Assembly (NCBI RefSeq): GCF_014843845.1 | Contig: NZ_JHQS01000056.1 | Coordinates: 240,713-304,712 of the forward strand | Source of the DNA: Mesorhizobium amorphae | GTDB taxonomy: Bacteria > Pseudomonadota > Alphaproteobacteria > Rhizobiales > Rhizobiaceae | Direction of reading: 5' to 3' | Length of the DNA stretch: 64,000 nucleotides | Shown here: positions 1 through 8,965 of the stretch, piece after piece | How positions within the stretch are numbered: position 1 is the first letter of the stretch | How the letters are laid out: each line of letters opens with the position of its first letter | Made by a program: the position numbers and the translations under genes | Notes under the pieces: model-generated | What the model saw: the letters and a program-made list of their open reading frames with translations, nothing else | Told to the model about the DNA's origin: nothing | Database searches by the model: none

Positions 1-1
1 G

Positions 2-562
2 GATTCGATGCGCGAGGCGCTTGCGATCCTGGGTTACGGCCCCTGCCACCACATGTCCGCGGTCAACACCAACGAAGAGCAGAAGCGGCTCTGGCGCGCG
101 CTGGCCAAGGGTGCCGCGCCCGACTGGAACACGCTGTTCTCCGGCTATGTCTCCTGCATGGACTGGCCGTCGGCCTATTACTGGCGGGAGTTGATCGATT
201 TCTACCCCGACGCCCGCGTCATCCTCACCTGGCGCTCGCCGGAAAGCTGGTGGGAGAGTTTCGAAAAGACGATCGTTGCCGGCATCGCCACTAGCCAGGA
301 GCCGGATTCGCTGGGCGTCGCCCTCATCGCCAAGCAGGTCTTCGCCGGCCGGCCGCAGGATCGCGCGGCCGCGATCGCCGCCTATGAGGCCAATGTCGAG
401 GGTGTCATTGCCACAGTGCCGGCCGAGCGCCTGCTGGTCCACAGGCTGGGCGACGGCTGGGAGCCGCTCTGCGCCCATCTTGGCGTTGCCGTGCCGGACC
501 AGCCCTATCCCAACCGCAACAACACGAAGGACTTCCGCTCGACATGGCTGTCGCTGAAATAG
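2..562 (+). CDS. sulfotransferase family protein, 5' end outside window
   Basis: The reading frame is open from the first bases of the window, so the gene begins upstream. It ends at TAG 560-562. The visible part starts within D-S-M-R-E-A-L, which in this family follows the 5'-phosphosulfate loop (G-x-G-R-T-G-T-x-S); that loop must therefore lie just outside the window. The segment LTWRSPESWWES fits the PAPS 3'-phosphate region of bacterial sulfotransferase-like proteins. A complete relative is encoded at 58451-59191, where GFGRTGT is present. The substrate is unknown. The last 90 or so bases of this gene recur in decayed form at 10777-10896. The family call is firm; enzymatic activity is inferred. 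Confidence 0.8.
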   Translation, partial: DSMREALAILGYGPCHHMSAVNTNEEQKRLWRALAKGAAPDWNTLFSGYVSCMDWPSAYYWRELIDFYPDARVILTWRSPESWWESFEKTIVAGIATSQEPDSLGVALIAKQVFAGRPQDRAAAIAAYEANVEGVIATVPAERLLVHRLGDGWEPLCAHLGVAVPDQPYPNRNNTKDFRSTWLSLK

Positions 563-610
563 AGATCGCACTTTTCAAAGCGATGGCCGATCGCCGCGCT
601 CAGACACGCT

Positions 611-841
611 CTAATGCCCGCTTCCCCCGACCTTTTGCCGACGAGATCTGACCGCTTCCATCAGTTCGCGCTCGCTGGTGTGAGCATTTCGAAAAATGGC
701 CACAACCATCACCGCCAAGATTTCGGTGTCCGGGTCCAAAGGGTCGAGATGCTCATCCGCACAGACCTGATCGAATACGCGTTCGCAAATAGCCAGATCG
801 TGAGGGCTGAGGCAGGTGCGATTGAAACGCCGACGCAGCAT
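611..841 (-). CDS. small conserved-looking hypothetical protein
   Basis: A protein of about 76 residues beginning MLRRRFNRTCLSPHDLAICE and ending in basic residues (VRSRRQKVGGSGH). It is mainly helical and charged, with no recognised domain, signal peptide or membrane segment. A start at 931 would give 106 residues. I prefer 841 because a rho-independent terminator on the opposite strand (860-891) occupies the extra stretch and that stretch reads as low-quality coding sequence. AAAGG precedes the 841 ATG. It is convergent with the sulfotransferase gene. Function unknown. Confidence 0.55.
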   Translation of the reverse strand: MLRRRFNRTCLSPHDLAICERVFDQVCADEHLDPLDPDTEILAVMVVAIFRNAHTSERELMEAVRSRRQKVGGSGH

Positions 842-859
842 CCGTGCGAACCTTTCAGG

Positions 860-891
860 GCCCGCTACCCGTGCTTGCGGCGGGCTTTTTT
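860..891 (+). terminator. rho-independent terminator
   Basis: A GCCCGC/GCGGGC stem (860-865 with 880-885) is followed directly by six T residues (886-891). On the plus strand this is a classic intrinsic terminator. It could end readthrough from the sulfotransferase gene, or a short unannotated transcript. No T run exists on the other side of the stem for minus-strand use. Confidence 0.6.
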
Positions 892-958
892 GCTGATGAG
901 CCGCTGAAGCGATGGACTGCTTAAGTGACAATATCGTCTGCAGAGTATTGGAATAAGT

Positions 959-1261
959 TTATTTGTTTGCTGATGATTGCTCTGTTATTAATCCCAAAAT
1001 CAGCGCACACTCACGAGCTTTATACTGTCCAGCAACCATAAGTTGGTAATAATCTTGCCGTTTGTGTTCCGGAACATGAAAGCCGCGTCGAAATTCCGCC
1101 GCCTCTTTCGGAGTTCGAGTGCAGCCCAGTTTACTGGCGGTGACTTTCAAACTCGCCAGGGAGCATCCGATCTTTGCCGCAATATCTTTCAACGGTTCGT
1201 TGTTACCGTATCCATCAAGAATTATCCTGCGACGAGCTTCGCTGTTGAGCTTTGTGGTCAC
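959..1261 (-). CDS. small helix-turn-helix-like protein
   Basis: A 100-residue protein with a GTG start preceded by GAGGAG about 11 bases upstream. Residues 20-50 (LKDIAAKIGCSLASLKVTASKLG) have the spacing of a helix-turn-helix, as in GcrA-like or resolvase-type DNA-binding segments, so a DNA-binding role is inferred. No other domain is visible. It lies in the same direction as the gene at 611-841, with a short gap. Base composition around it is lower in GC than most of the window, consistent with acquired DNA. What it regulates cannot be told. Confidence 0.55.
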   Translation of the reverse strand: MTTKLNSEARRRIILDGYGNNEPLKDIAAKIGCSLASLKVTASKLGCTRTPKEAAEFRRGFHVPEHKRQDYYQLMVAGQYKARECALILGLITEQSSANK

Positions 1262-1492
1262 TTCGGTGGTCTCCTCAACTAATATTTCACGATGCTCGAT
1301 TCTATACGCATCAGGTTGAAGAGTGTCGTTAGCTTCGCATCCAGAAACTTATCTCGGAATGCATTTCTTGCCGTAATCCAGCGTGATCGCCGTTTCAGTC
1401 GACTCGAGTCCACCAGTCTTGCCAGATGCCTGAGTTACACCACATGATTGAGAGGGGCATGGGCATAGCCGATTCGGATATGGCACCACGCG

Positions 1493-2635
1493 ATGGACGC
1501 TAAAAGGCGAGACAAGACCTCTGCGAAGCAGGCACCGGAGCGTGATCGACGTCGCTGGGCACGCGAAGCTCAACCTCACAATGAGGCTGCTCCGTTACTC
1601 GCGCCGGCGCTCGAACCTCTGCCCTTTTCAACGCTCGAACTGGCACCAGAGGATCAATTCGCCGCTTGGCAAGCGCATATGGCACCGCTTGTCGAGGTCA
1701 GGTTGCCGGATGACAGATCGCTGGACGATGGCTTTCCCGCCAACCACACGGCTTGGAACCTCGGTGGCATGCTGATCGTTCAGCAGCACGCTCCGGCACA
1801 TAGTTACATCCGTTCTGCCGCTAAGCTTCGGTCCAGCTCGATCGATCACTGGTATATCGTCTTGCCACGTATTGGCCGGTCGTGGACGGAGGTCGATCGC
1901 CGCGTTGCAGAAGGCCAGCCGGGCAAACTGGAGATCAGGTCGCTTGGCTATCCGTTTCGCGGGAGGACAACGGACTCCGAAGGTCTCTTTCTCTATCTGC
2001 CGCGTGATTTGTTCCCTGATGCGGCGGCAACCCTCGACGCAAAGAACAATTCAATTCTGTCCGGCAACTTTGCCAACCTCTTAGTTGACTACGTCAACAG
2101 CATTGAAGCAAGGCTGCGCAGTCTCACGGCTGAAGATCTGCCTCGCATCGTACACGCAACACGCAGCATGATCATTGCCTGCCTCACGCCTCCGGCGGAA
2201 CATGTTGCGGCCGCCGAACAATTGACGAGTGTCGCGCTGATGGAGCGAGCGCGTCGATACGTCCAAAACAATCTGGATGCGGCTCATTTGACACCGGATA
2301 CAATGTGCCGGGCGCTCGGCGTATCACGCTCTCGTCTCTATCAGTTGTTCGAACCGAGCGGTGGTGTTCTCCATTACATACAAAGTCGCCGCCTTCTGGC
2401 AGCCCATATTGCGCTTAGCGATCCGGCGGACAGCCGGCGCATCGTTGAAATTGCTGAAGCCTTCGGGTTTAGTTCTGCGGCGAATTTCAGCAGGGCATTC
2501 AGCAAGGAATTCGGTTACAGCCCCCGCGAAGGCCGCACTGCTGTGGTATTGCCGCGCCCCGCCAACTCTGTTTCGCTTGCTGGACACGAGAGGGCCCCTT
2601 CCTTTGAAGGTTGGCTCAAAGCGCTCGGAAACTGA
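1493..2635 (+). CDS. AraC-family transcriptional regulator
   Basis: A 380-residue protein. The N-terminal half (about 45-220) resembles the AraC ligand-binding-like domain found before AraC helix-turn-helix modules (FSTLELAPEDQFAAWQ). The C-terminal 100 residues form the double helix-turn-helix: MCRALGVSRSRLYQLFE is the first, and IVEIAEAFGFSSAANFSRAF with FGYSPRE is the second, matching the family signature. The first 40 residues are very basic and low complexity, so the true start could be further in. No obvious target operon abuts it; the c-di-GMP enzyme gene follows after about 300 bases. The effector is unknown. Confidence 0.85.
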   Translation: MDAKRRDKTSAKQAPERDRRRWAREAQPHNEAAPLLAPALEPLPFSTLELAPEDQFAAWQAHMAPLVEVRLPDDRSLDDGFPANHTAWNLGGMLIVQQHAPAHSYIRSAAKLRSSSIDHWYIVLPRIGRSWTEVDRRVAEGQPGKLEIRSLGYPFRGRTTDSEGLFLYLPRDLFPDAAATLDAKNNSILSGNFANLLVDYVNSIEARLRSLTAEDLPRIVHATRSMIIACLTPPAEHVAAAEQLTSVALMERARRYVQNNLDAAHLTPDTMCRALGVSRSRLYQLFEPSGGVLHYIQSRRLLAAHIALSDPADSRRIVEIAEAFGFSSAANFSRAFSKEFGYSPREGRTAVVLPRPANSVSLAGHERAPSFEGWLKALGN

Positions 2636-2940
2636 ACAGGGGATCGGCGATCTTGGGACGGGGCGGGGCTCAAACAGGCTTGCCGGGGCGGGGAAGGCCA
2701 CGCCGCCTCATAGATCACAATACTTCGTGTCGCGTCCACCGCTCCGTCAATCATATCGCTAATCCCCGCCAATTCCCGATTTATTAACGAATTGCGACTG
2801 TTCATCGCTATTGATAATTTTCCACCAATTGCAGCGGAGCGTACATTGCAACTACGCCGCATGCGGCGCTTGTTAACACTGCGAGTTGAAAGTTTGCCAA
2901 GCTTGATAGTTATGCTATTTCTAGACTGGGGGACGCGGAT
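2636..2940. other. intergenic region upstream of GGDEF-EAL gene
   Basis: About 305 bases with no convincing gene. The part from about 2740 to 2930 is distinctly AT-rich compared with the flanks and probably contains the promoter of the downstream gene, but no specific sigma-factor box could be assigned. Confidence 0.4.
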
Positions 2941-4707
2941 TTGCACCGTTTACGGAGGTGGCTCTTGCATCCAGAGGCATCAGGCGTCGGCACCGAGAGT
3001 GAGGGGCCTTCCTCGAGCGATGTTCCACGTGCCGGCGAAGCGCTTCTCGCTGCCCTTTTGGCGAACACGACCGAACTTTTGTCGTTCTATGACCGCGACT
3101 TCAACCTGACGCACTACGCAACCAGGCTTAAAGGTGTGTACGGAGGCGCGGTGGCGCCGGGCGCCGCTGTTTGGGAGATCTACCCGAGCTTCCTCGATGC
3201 GAGGCATCGCGACGAATTTCTTCGTGTGCTCCACGGCGGCTCTCCGGCCAGCATCGATTTGCCGCGATCGTCAGGCCAAGCGCCACGGTCCGCCTTCGTC
3301 TTCGCTACTGCAAGTGGTGTGGGAATCATCGAATCAAGGGAGCACGGCGGGCGGAGCGCGGCGGAGGAACAGGAGCATGTAATTCTGCTCCACCAGGCGA
3401 CGCACGACGTGCTGACCGGCCTGCAGAATCGGCGGAGATTCGGCGAGCGGCTGCAGCAGGCACTTGAGGCCATCGGCGGACCAAAACCGAAAGCCGCCCT
3501 GCTGCAAATCGACCTTGATGATTTCAAAGCGGTCAACGACACGCTCGGCCATGGAGCAGGCGATACGCTTCTTCAGCTCGCGGCAGGTCGAATCCGCGAC
3601 GCGCTGCAGGACGGCGAATCCGCGTACCGGTATGCCGGCGATGAGTTCGCTGTCATCCAATTGGGAAAGGATCAGCCGGCGGAGGCCGAGCGCCTCGCCG
3701 GATCGCTGGTCGACGCGTTCAAGGAGCCGTTCGTCATCAACGGCATTGCCGTCTTCGTCGGCTCGAGTATCGGAATTGCTTTCGGGCCGGAGCACGGGAC
3801 CGATGGCGAGCAGCTGATGAAAGCTGCCGACATTGCACTTTACGCAGCCAAGACGGATGGGCGCGGTTGCGCTCGAACGTTCAACCGTTCGATGCTGCTC
3901 TTGCTCGAGCAACGCGAGAATCTGAGGCGCAGCCTTCGAACCGCTCTGGAGCGAGGCGAGCTTTATCTGGAGTATCAGCCGCTCATTCGGCCTCCCTCGT
4001 CGGTGATCGGTTTCGAAGCGCTACTGCGGTGGCGGCATCCCGAGATCGGAATCATTCCACCCAGTGTGTTCATACCGATCGCCGAAGCCGACGGTCTTAT
4101 GGACGAGATTGGACGATGGGTGCTCGAACAAGCCTGTCGCCAGGCATTGACGTGGCCCTCCTCGCTGACGGTCGCGGTGAACCTGTCGCCGGCTCAGTTC
4201 CTTAGCGGTTCGCTGACGGACACGGTCGCTCAGGTCATCGACGCAGTTGGAATCCGGGCAGACCGACTTGAACTCGAGATAACCGAGACGGTTCTTCTTG
4301 AGAAGACGATCGACAATATCGACACGTTAAATACCCTGAACGTCTTGGGGATACGAATATCGCTCGACGATTTTGGAACATACTATTCATCGTTGAGCTA
4401 CCTTAAGAACTTTCCTTTCGACACGCTGAAGATAGATCGATACTTCATCGCGGACCTGGAGACCGATCTCAAAAGCCAGACCATCGTGCGATCGATCATG
4501 AATCTGGCGCACGGCCTGGGAATAAGCGTTACCGCCGAGGGGGTCGAGACGTCGGCACAGGCACGGTGGCTGATCAAGGAGAATTGCGATTGCCTGCAAG
4601 GGAATTTCCTGGGACGACCGCTCGGAGCCGAGGCAACCAACGATTTCATCAGGCGGTCCCCACTGAGGGTGGTACGAGCGATGGAGGAATCAAATCGGGC
4701 GGTCTAG
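2941..4707 (+). CDS. GGDEF-EAL c-di-GMP turnover protein with PAS-like N-terminus
   Basis: A 588-residue cytoplasmic protein starting at TTG 2941, with GGGGGAC about 8 bases upstream. Residues 40-130 look like a PAS-type sensor (LLSFYDRDFNLTHY). The GGDEF domain follows (HDVLTGLQNRRRF near 155). Its active-site loop reads AGDEF (near 230), a one-residue deviation, and no RxxD inhibitory site precedes it. The EAL domain is well preserved: EALLRW near 358, NLS, EITETV, DDFGTYYSSL near 475, KIDR, EGVET near 533. Phosphodiesterase activity is therefore likely; cyclase activity is uncertain. It precedes the partner-switching operon by about 180 bases in the same direction, suggesting that operon may control it. 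Confidence 0.92.
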   Translation: MHRLRRWLLHPEASGVGTESEGPSSSDVPRAGEALLAALLANTTELLSFYDRDFNLTHYATRLKGVYGGAVAPGAAVWEIYPSFLDARHRDEFLRVLHGGSPASIDLPRSSGQAPRSAFVFATASGVGIIESREHGGRSAAEEQEHVILLHQATHDVLTGLQNRRRFGERLQQALEAIGGPKPKAALLQIDLDDFKAVNDTLGHGAGDTLLQLAAGRIRDALQDGESAYRYAGDEFAVIQLGKDQPAEAERLAGSLVDAFKEPFVINGIAVFVGSSIGIAFGPEHGTDGEQLMKAADIALYAAKTDGRGCARTFNRSMLLLLEQRENLRRSLRTALERGELYLEYQPLIRPPSSVIGFEALLRWRHPEIGIIPPSVFIPIAEADGLMDEIGRWVLEQACRQALTWPSSLTVAVNLSPAQFLSGSLTDTVAQVIDAVGIRADRLELEITETVLLEKTIDNIDTLNTLNVLGIRISLDDFGTYYSSLSYLKNFPFDTLKIDRYFIADLETDLKSQTIVRSIMNLAHGLGISVTAEGVETSAQARWLIKENCDCLQGNFLGRPLGAEATNDFIRRSPLRVVRAMEESNRAV

Positions 4708-4885
4708 CGCCTTGCACACCCTTTGTTAACGGTGAAGTGGAGATTTGTAGAAACGATCGAGGCAGATACCGCGCATTCTTCGAGTCGATGCGAGACTGAC
4801 TCATAACGGGCCGCGGTGAAATTATCCGCCTCGGAGGTCATCGCCCCACCAGGGCACAGTACTGATGGAACAAGGGAGGATGCCG

Positions 4886-5407
4886 ATGGAACCTGTTCAT
4901 CATGACCTGGCTGGCGGGCCGGCTTTTGAGCCCATGATCCAGATTGACATGGAAATCAAAGCTTTTGTCTCCGTTTGGAGACACTGCGATTATGTCTCGA
5001 CATACATGGCCCGGATGATCAGTCAAAACAGGTCAGACTCGGTCCGGCATTCAAATCTCTTTTCCTCTGCCTTCAACGAATTGCTGGAAGTCGCCTTTCG
5101 TACGCGCCATGCCGACGGCGAACTGGCATGCAGGGTGTCCCGCCATGGCGCGACGGACAGGATCGAGCTGATACTTCCTTGTGTGCCAGAGGAGCGCCGG
5201 TTCTACGAAGAAGCCGTATCGCAAGTCGCAGGAATAGAGGCCAGGGAGCGATACCTCAATTCGGTGTCTGGCGATCTCGCGCCCAGCCGGGAGGTCGTAC
5301 TCCTGGAACTGGCTGTCGACTACAACGCGACACTCAGGCTGGAGGAAGCCGATGGTGATGCAATCAAGCTTGTCGTGGATCTTCCGCTTGAGGGCCTGCG
5401 ACATTGA
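4886..5407 (+). CDS. degenerate GHKL/RsbW-like kinase-type protein
   Basis: First gene of a coupled five-gene operon; about 173 residues. I chose ATG 4886 because GGGAGG lies six bases before it; ATG 4865 is also possible. It parallels the protein at 8966-9526. The segment FSSAFNELLEVAFRTR matches the N-box NELIENAVKFR of that protein, and LLELAVDYNATLRL near the end matches LLTLMSDYDARLAW. The SGLG glycine box just before the latter is absent here (SREVV instead), so ATP binding is doubtful. It is likely a regulatory or scaffold paralogue of an anti-sigma-type kinase. It overlaps the next gene by four bases. Related proteins are sometimes labelled slr1658-like (from memory). Confidence 0.7.
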   Translation: MEPVHHDLAGGPAFEPMIQIDMEIKAFVSVWRHCDYVSTYMARMISQNRSDSVRHSNLFSSAFNELLEVAFRTRHADGELACRVSRHGATDRIELILPCVPEERRFYEEAVSQVAGIEARERYLNSVSGDLAPSREVVLLELAVDYNATLRLEEADGDAIKLVVDLPLEGLRH

Positions 5408-6582
5408 GCCCTTACGACCTTCTCCCGCGTTTCAAGGCGCAATACGACGCCAACAACCAGGAGTTCTCCATATCGGGAGTGGTCCGGCCTCAGGCCATCG
5501 ATGAGCTTGGGCCCAGCATAGCATTGCTCCGCGATGCGATCGGTCGGGTGCGCGGCGTTCTCTACGTCAACGTCAGACGCCTGACGCAGATGAACAACGC
5601 TGCATTTCACGCCTTTTCAAGGATCATCATTGACGCTTGCCGCGCTCGGCCCGATCTCAAATTCGTCGTCATCACGTCAAGTGTCGTCGGATGGACGTCG
5701 CGAAAATTCGGTCGCTTGAGCGGAATCGAACCGAACATCACGGTCGAAGAGTATGACAGCGAATTCTATCCGGGGCAGGGCTTCCTTGAGGGAGGCGGGT
5801 TCGTTCCAATCCTGCGCACACAGACAAAGATGACCTGGCGCCACGAGCGCGCGATCTTGCCGCGACACGGCATGAGGCCCGGGATTGTCATGGCCGACAT
5901 CTGTTGCGGGATCGGTGATTTCGCCGTGCTCGTGCAGAAGGAGTTCCAGCCGTCGCGGATCGTCGCCCTCGACCACTCCAGGTCGAGCCTCGCCTATGCG
6001 CGAAAAGTGGCTGCGGAGTTCGATATCAAGGGCATCGAGTACACTTATGGCGATGCATCAGAAATGCTGCTCGAGGAAAATCAGTTCGACCTCGTCACGT
6101 GCCGCCATTCGCTGCAGGTGTTCAACAGGCCCGAACTGATCCTCAGGGAGCTGTTTCGCATCTGCAAGCCGGGCGGACGCGTCTACATCACCAATGAAAA
6201 AAATTCGCACTGCCTGGGTGAACCACGCGCCGACAGCATCCAGTGGACCTATAACGAGGTCGCCAAGCTGTGGGCGCACTTCCAGATGGATATTGAGCTT
6301 GGCCCGAAGAGCCGACGCTACCTGACCGAAGCGGGGCTCGAAGACATTCGGGTCGAGTCCTTCATGGTCTCCAACCACGACGGCGATCCACAGGACTTCG
6401 CGGACGTCATCGCGGCATGGGAAAATGTCTATGCAGGCGAGATGGCTACCAAGCGAGGTGACACACCGGCGTTTATCAGGCGGTTCCGACAGGGCTTCCA
6501 GGACCACATCTTCGCTGCGCTCCACTCCAAAGGCTATGCCGGCTGGCCGATCTGGGTTGCATCGGGACGCAAGCCGCTATGA
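5404..6582 (+). CDS. STAS-like domain fused to SAM-dependent methyltransferase
   Basis: A 392-residue protein starting at TTG 5404 inside the previous gene's stop region. Residues 1-115 resemble the STAS protein encoded at 9527-9883: VNVRRLTQMNNAAFHAFSRI aligns with LNLKDLQFLNSSGINLLAKF, and VGWTSRKF with IPWQSKSL. The serine pair expected to be phosphorylated is replaced by N-A. Residues 145-300 form a class I methyltransferase: ADICCGIGDF (near 164) is the SAM motif, followed by VALDHSRSSLAYAR, FDLVTCRHSLQVF and KPGGRVYITNE. The methyl acceptor is unknown. The fusion implies that methylation is switched by partner binding. ATGA overlap couples it to the phosphatase gene. Confidence 0.8.
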   Translation: MSPYDLLPRFKAQYDANNQEFSISGVVRPQAIDELGPSIALLRDAIGRVRGVLYVNVRRLTQMNNAAFHAFSRIIIDACRARPDLKFVVITSSVVGWTSRKFGRLSGIEPNITVEEYDSEFYPGQGFLEGGGFVPILRTQTKMTWRHERAILPRHGMRPGIVMADICCGIGDFAVLVQKEFQPSRIVALDHSRSSLAYARKVAAEFDIKGIEYTYGDASEMLLEENQFDLVTCRHSLQVFNRPELILRELFRICKPGGRVYITNEKNSHCLGEPRADSIQWTYNEVAKLWAHFQMDIELGPKSRRYLTEAGLEDIRVESFMVSNHDGDPQDFADVIAAWENVYAGEMATKRGDTPAFIRRFRQGFQDHIFAALHSKGYAGWPIWVASGRKPL

Positions 6583-8963
6583 CCGATTTGGATGCAACGC
6601 CGCCTAGACCCTGGCCTGTCCTCCGGCTTAACAGTTTCCGCGCGAAATTCTTGATCGTTGTGGGTGGGGCGGTGCTGTTCGACCTCCTCGTCGGCGGCGG
6701 TGTCGCGCTGTGGAATGTGAACCGGCTTTCCCGGGACGCGACCCACCAGATCGAGAGCGGCCTCACCAGGGCAAGCCAGGAATACCTTCAGAACTATATC
6801 GAGACGACGGCGCTGCGCGCCGATCTCCTCTTCGGCCGCATGCACTCCGAGGTGACCGCGCTTGCAGGCTCCATGCAGAGACTAATCGATTATCCGGAAG
6901 CGAAAGATGCGATCGGCAAGGCGTTGGCGAAGAACCCCAATTTTAATGCGCCGCTTGCATATGACGCCACGGGAAACTGGGTGCAGACCCGGCAAGGGTC
7001 ACCTTCGGTCATGAGTGTCTGGGGATATCTCCTCTCCGCTGATCACCAACCGAAGCCCGAAATTCTCCGCGACATTCAGGACAGTGCGATCTTCGATATT
7101 TTTGGCACAAGCCAGATGGCAACCGGCGCCAAGAAGCTGCAGGTCTACTACGTCGGGCCGAAGGCAGGGCCGATCATGCGCACGATTCCTTATTCCGATC
7201 AGGCGCAGACCTTCGACAAGCTCTATCCAGGCCACGACAAAGCGAATTTCTGGGATTTCTTCTTTCCTGGCGTCTATGAAGGCTGGCAAGGCTGGATCAG
7301 GGAGCCGGATTCGCGCCCCGTAAAGGGCGATGACATCACTGCGACTGCTCCTTATATCGACGCGATTACCGGCAAGCTCATCGTGAGCTTCTTCCACCCG
7401 CTCTGGACGAAAGACCGCAGTGATGTCGCCGGCATGGTCGCTGCCGACGTGACGCTCGATCAGCTCGCTGAAATCGTCGAAAGCGTGAAGGTCGCCGATA
7501 CGGGCTTCGGTTTTCTCACCATGTCGAACGGCAATGTGCTCGCGATCAAGCCTGAAGGCGAGAAAATGCTCGGGCTCAAGATCGCAAGTGGTGCGGCAGG
7601 TCAAGGCGTTACCAGCCTCGATCGCTCGCTCAAAAAGAGTACGCACGCGACCGTCGCAGCGCTCGAACTTCCCGCCGACGACAAGACAGTCATTAAGCAT
7701 ATTTCGATTGATGAGAACGGCAAGGCCCAACCATACATCGTCGCACTTCGCCGGCTAAACGCAGTCAATCTCTGGAATAGTACGGGGTCCATCACGGCCG
7801 AAACCCTGATGCTTGGCTTCGTCGTCCCCGAACGGGAAATCTATGCTTCCCTCCTTGCAGCGCAGGAGAGCATTTCCAGCGCGACCAACCGGATCCTGAT
7901 CACCCAGGTCATCGCAGTTATCGTTTCGCTCCTGATCGTCTTTGCGGCTGTCTTCGGAATTTCAAAGCGAATCACTGCAGGCCTTAGTGCGCTTGCCGGG
8001 GCCGCCAAGCGGTTGCAGGCGAAAGACTATTCAGTCCGGGTAAGCATTCCGACGCGCGACGAGGTTGGAGCGGTGGGGGTCGCTTTCAACCGCATGGCTG
8101 AGCAGATCAGCTTTCACACGGAAAACCTCGAGCAACTCGTCGACGAACGAACCAGGGAGCTCGGGGACGCAAATCAGGAGATATCCGCACTCAACGAAAA
8201 ATTGCGGGACGAGAACGTCCGCCTCGGTGCCGAGCTCGCAGTTGCCAGGCAGATCCAGATGATGGTCCTGCCGAAACCATTCGAACTCGAAGCGATTCCG
8301 GGGCTGGAGATCGCAGCCTACATGCGGCCGGCCGACGAGGTCGGCGGTGACTACTACGACGTCCTGCAGAACGGGTCACGGGTCAAGATCGGCATCGGCG
8401 ACGTGACCGGTCATGGTCTCGAGAGCGGCGTGCTGATGCTGATGGTCCAATCCGTTGCACGCGCGCTGCAGGAGACCAATGAAGCGGATCCGCACCAGTT
8501 TCTGGATCGGCTGAACAGGGCGATCTACAAGAACATTGAGCGGACGAACACCGACAAGCATCTCTCGCTGGCCTTTCTTGACTTTGAGGGTGAGCAGGTA
8601 ACGCTATCCGGCCAGCATGAGGACGTTCTGGTCGTCCGTGCGGGTGGGGAAGTCGAACGCATCGATACGCTTGATCTGGGTCTGCCGGTTGGTCTGGAGC
8701 ATGACATCTCGAAGTTCATTGCCACGCGCGACATCCTGTTCGGGAGTGGCGACGTGATCGTGCTGCACACCGACGGTGTGACCGAGGCGGAAGACCAGGA
8801 CCGAAGGCTATTCGGGTTCGAGCGCCTCTGCCAGAGCGCACGAAAACGTTATGGCAGGAGCGCAGAGGAAATCAAAACCGGGATCATTGAGGATCTTATG
8901 GCCCATATCGGAATCCAGAAGATCCACGACGACATCACCCTCGTAATCATAAGGCACACATAG
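6579..8963 (+). CDS. membrane sensor with HAMP and SpoIIE/PP2C phosphatase domain
   Basis: A 794-residue protein. A transmembrane segment (about 22-45) leads into a large extracytoplasmic sensor of double-Cache type (50-435). A second membrane segment follows (about 440-462), then HAMP (465-515), a coiled coil (515-560) and a SpoIIE-type PP2C domain (570-790). Metal-ligand motifs are intact: GGDYYD near 588, GDVTGHG near 606, HTDGVTE near 729, DDITLV near 784. It should dephosphorylate the STAS partner encoded at the operon end in response to an external signal, like SiaA in Pseudomonas or RsbU in Bacillus. It overlaps the upstream gene by four bases. Confidence 0.92.
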   Translation: MTDLDATPPRPWPVLRLNSFRAKFLIVVGGAVLFDLLVGGGVALWNVNRLSRDATHQIESGLTRASQEYLQNYIETTALRADLLFGRMHSEVTALAGSMQRLIDYPEAKDAIGKALAKNPNFNAPLAYDATGNWVQTRQGSPSVMSVWGYLLSADHQPKPEILRDIQDSAIFDIFGTSQMATGAKKLQVYYVGPKAGPIMRTIPYSDQAQTFDKLYPGHDKANFWDFFFPGVYEGWQGWIREPDSRPVKGDDITATAPYIDAITGKLIVSFFHPLWTKDRSDVAGMVAADVTLDQLAEIVESVKVADTGFGFLTMSNGNVLAIKPEGEKMLGLKIASGAAGQGVTSLDRSLKKSTHATVAALELPADDKTVIKHISIDENGKAQPYIVALRRLNAVNLWNSTGSITAETLMLGFVVPEREIYASLLAAQESISSATNRILITQVIAVIVSLLIVFAAVFGISKRITAGLSALAGAAKRLQAKDYSVRVSIPTRDEVGAVGVAFNRMAEQISFHTENLEQLVDERTRELGDANQEISALNEKLRDENVRLGAELAVARQIQMMVLPKPFELEAIPGLEIAAYMRPADEVGGDYYDVLQNGSRVKIGIGDVTGHGLESGVLMLMVQSVARALQETNEADPHQFLDRLNRAIYKNIERTNTDKHLSLAFLDFEGEQVTLSGQHEDVLVVRAGGEVERIDTLDLGLPVGLEHDISKFIATRDILFGSGDVIVLHTDGVTEAEDQDRRLFGFERLCQSARKRYGRSAEEIKTGIIEDLMAHIGIQKIHDDITLVIIRHT

Positions 8964-8965
8964 GA

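Noticed and set aside
1349..1579. 76-codon minus-strand frame before the AraC gene
   Set aside because: Poor amino-acid quality, overlaps the AraC start, and has no ribosome site.
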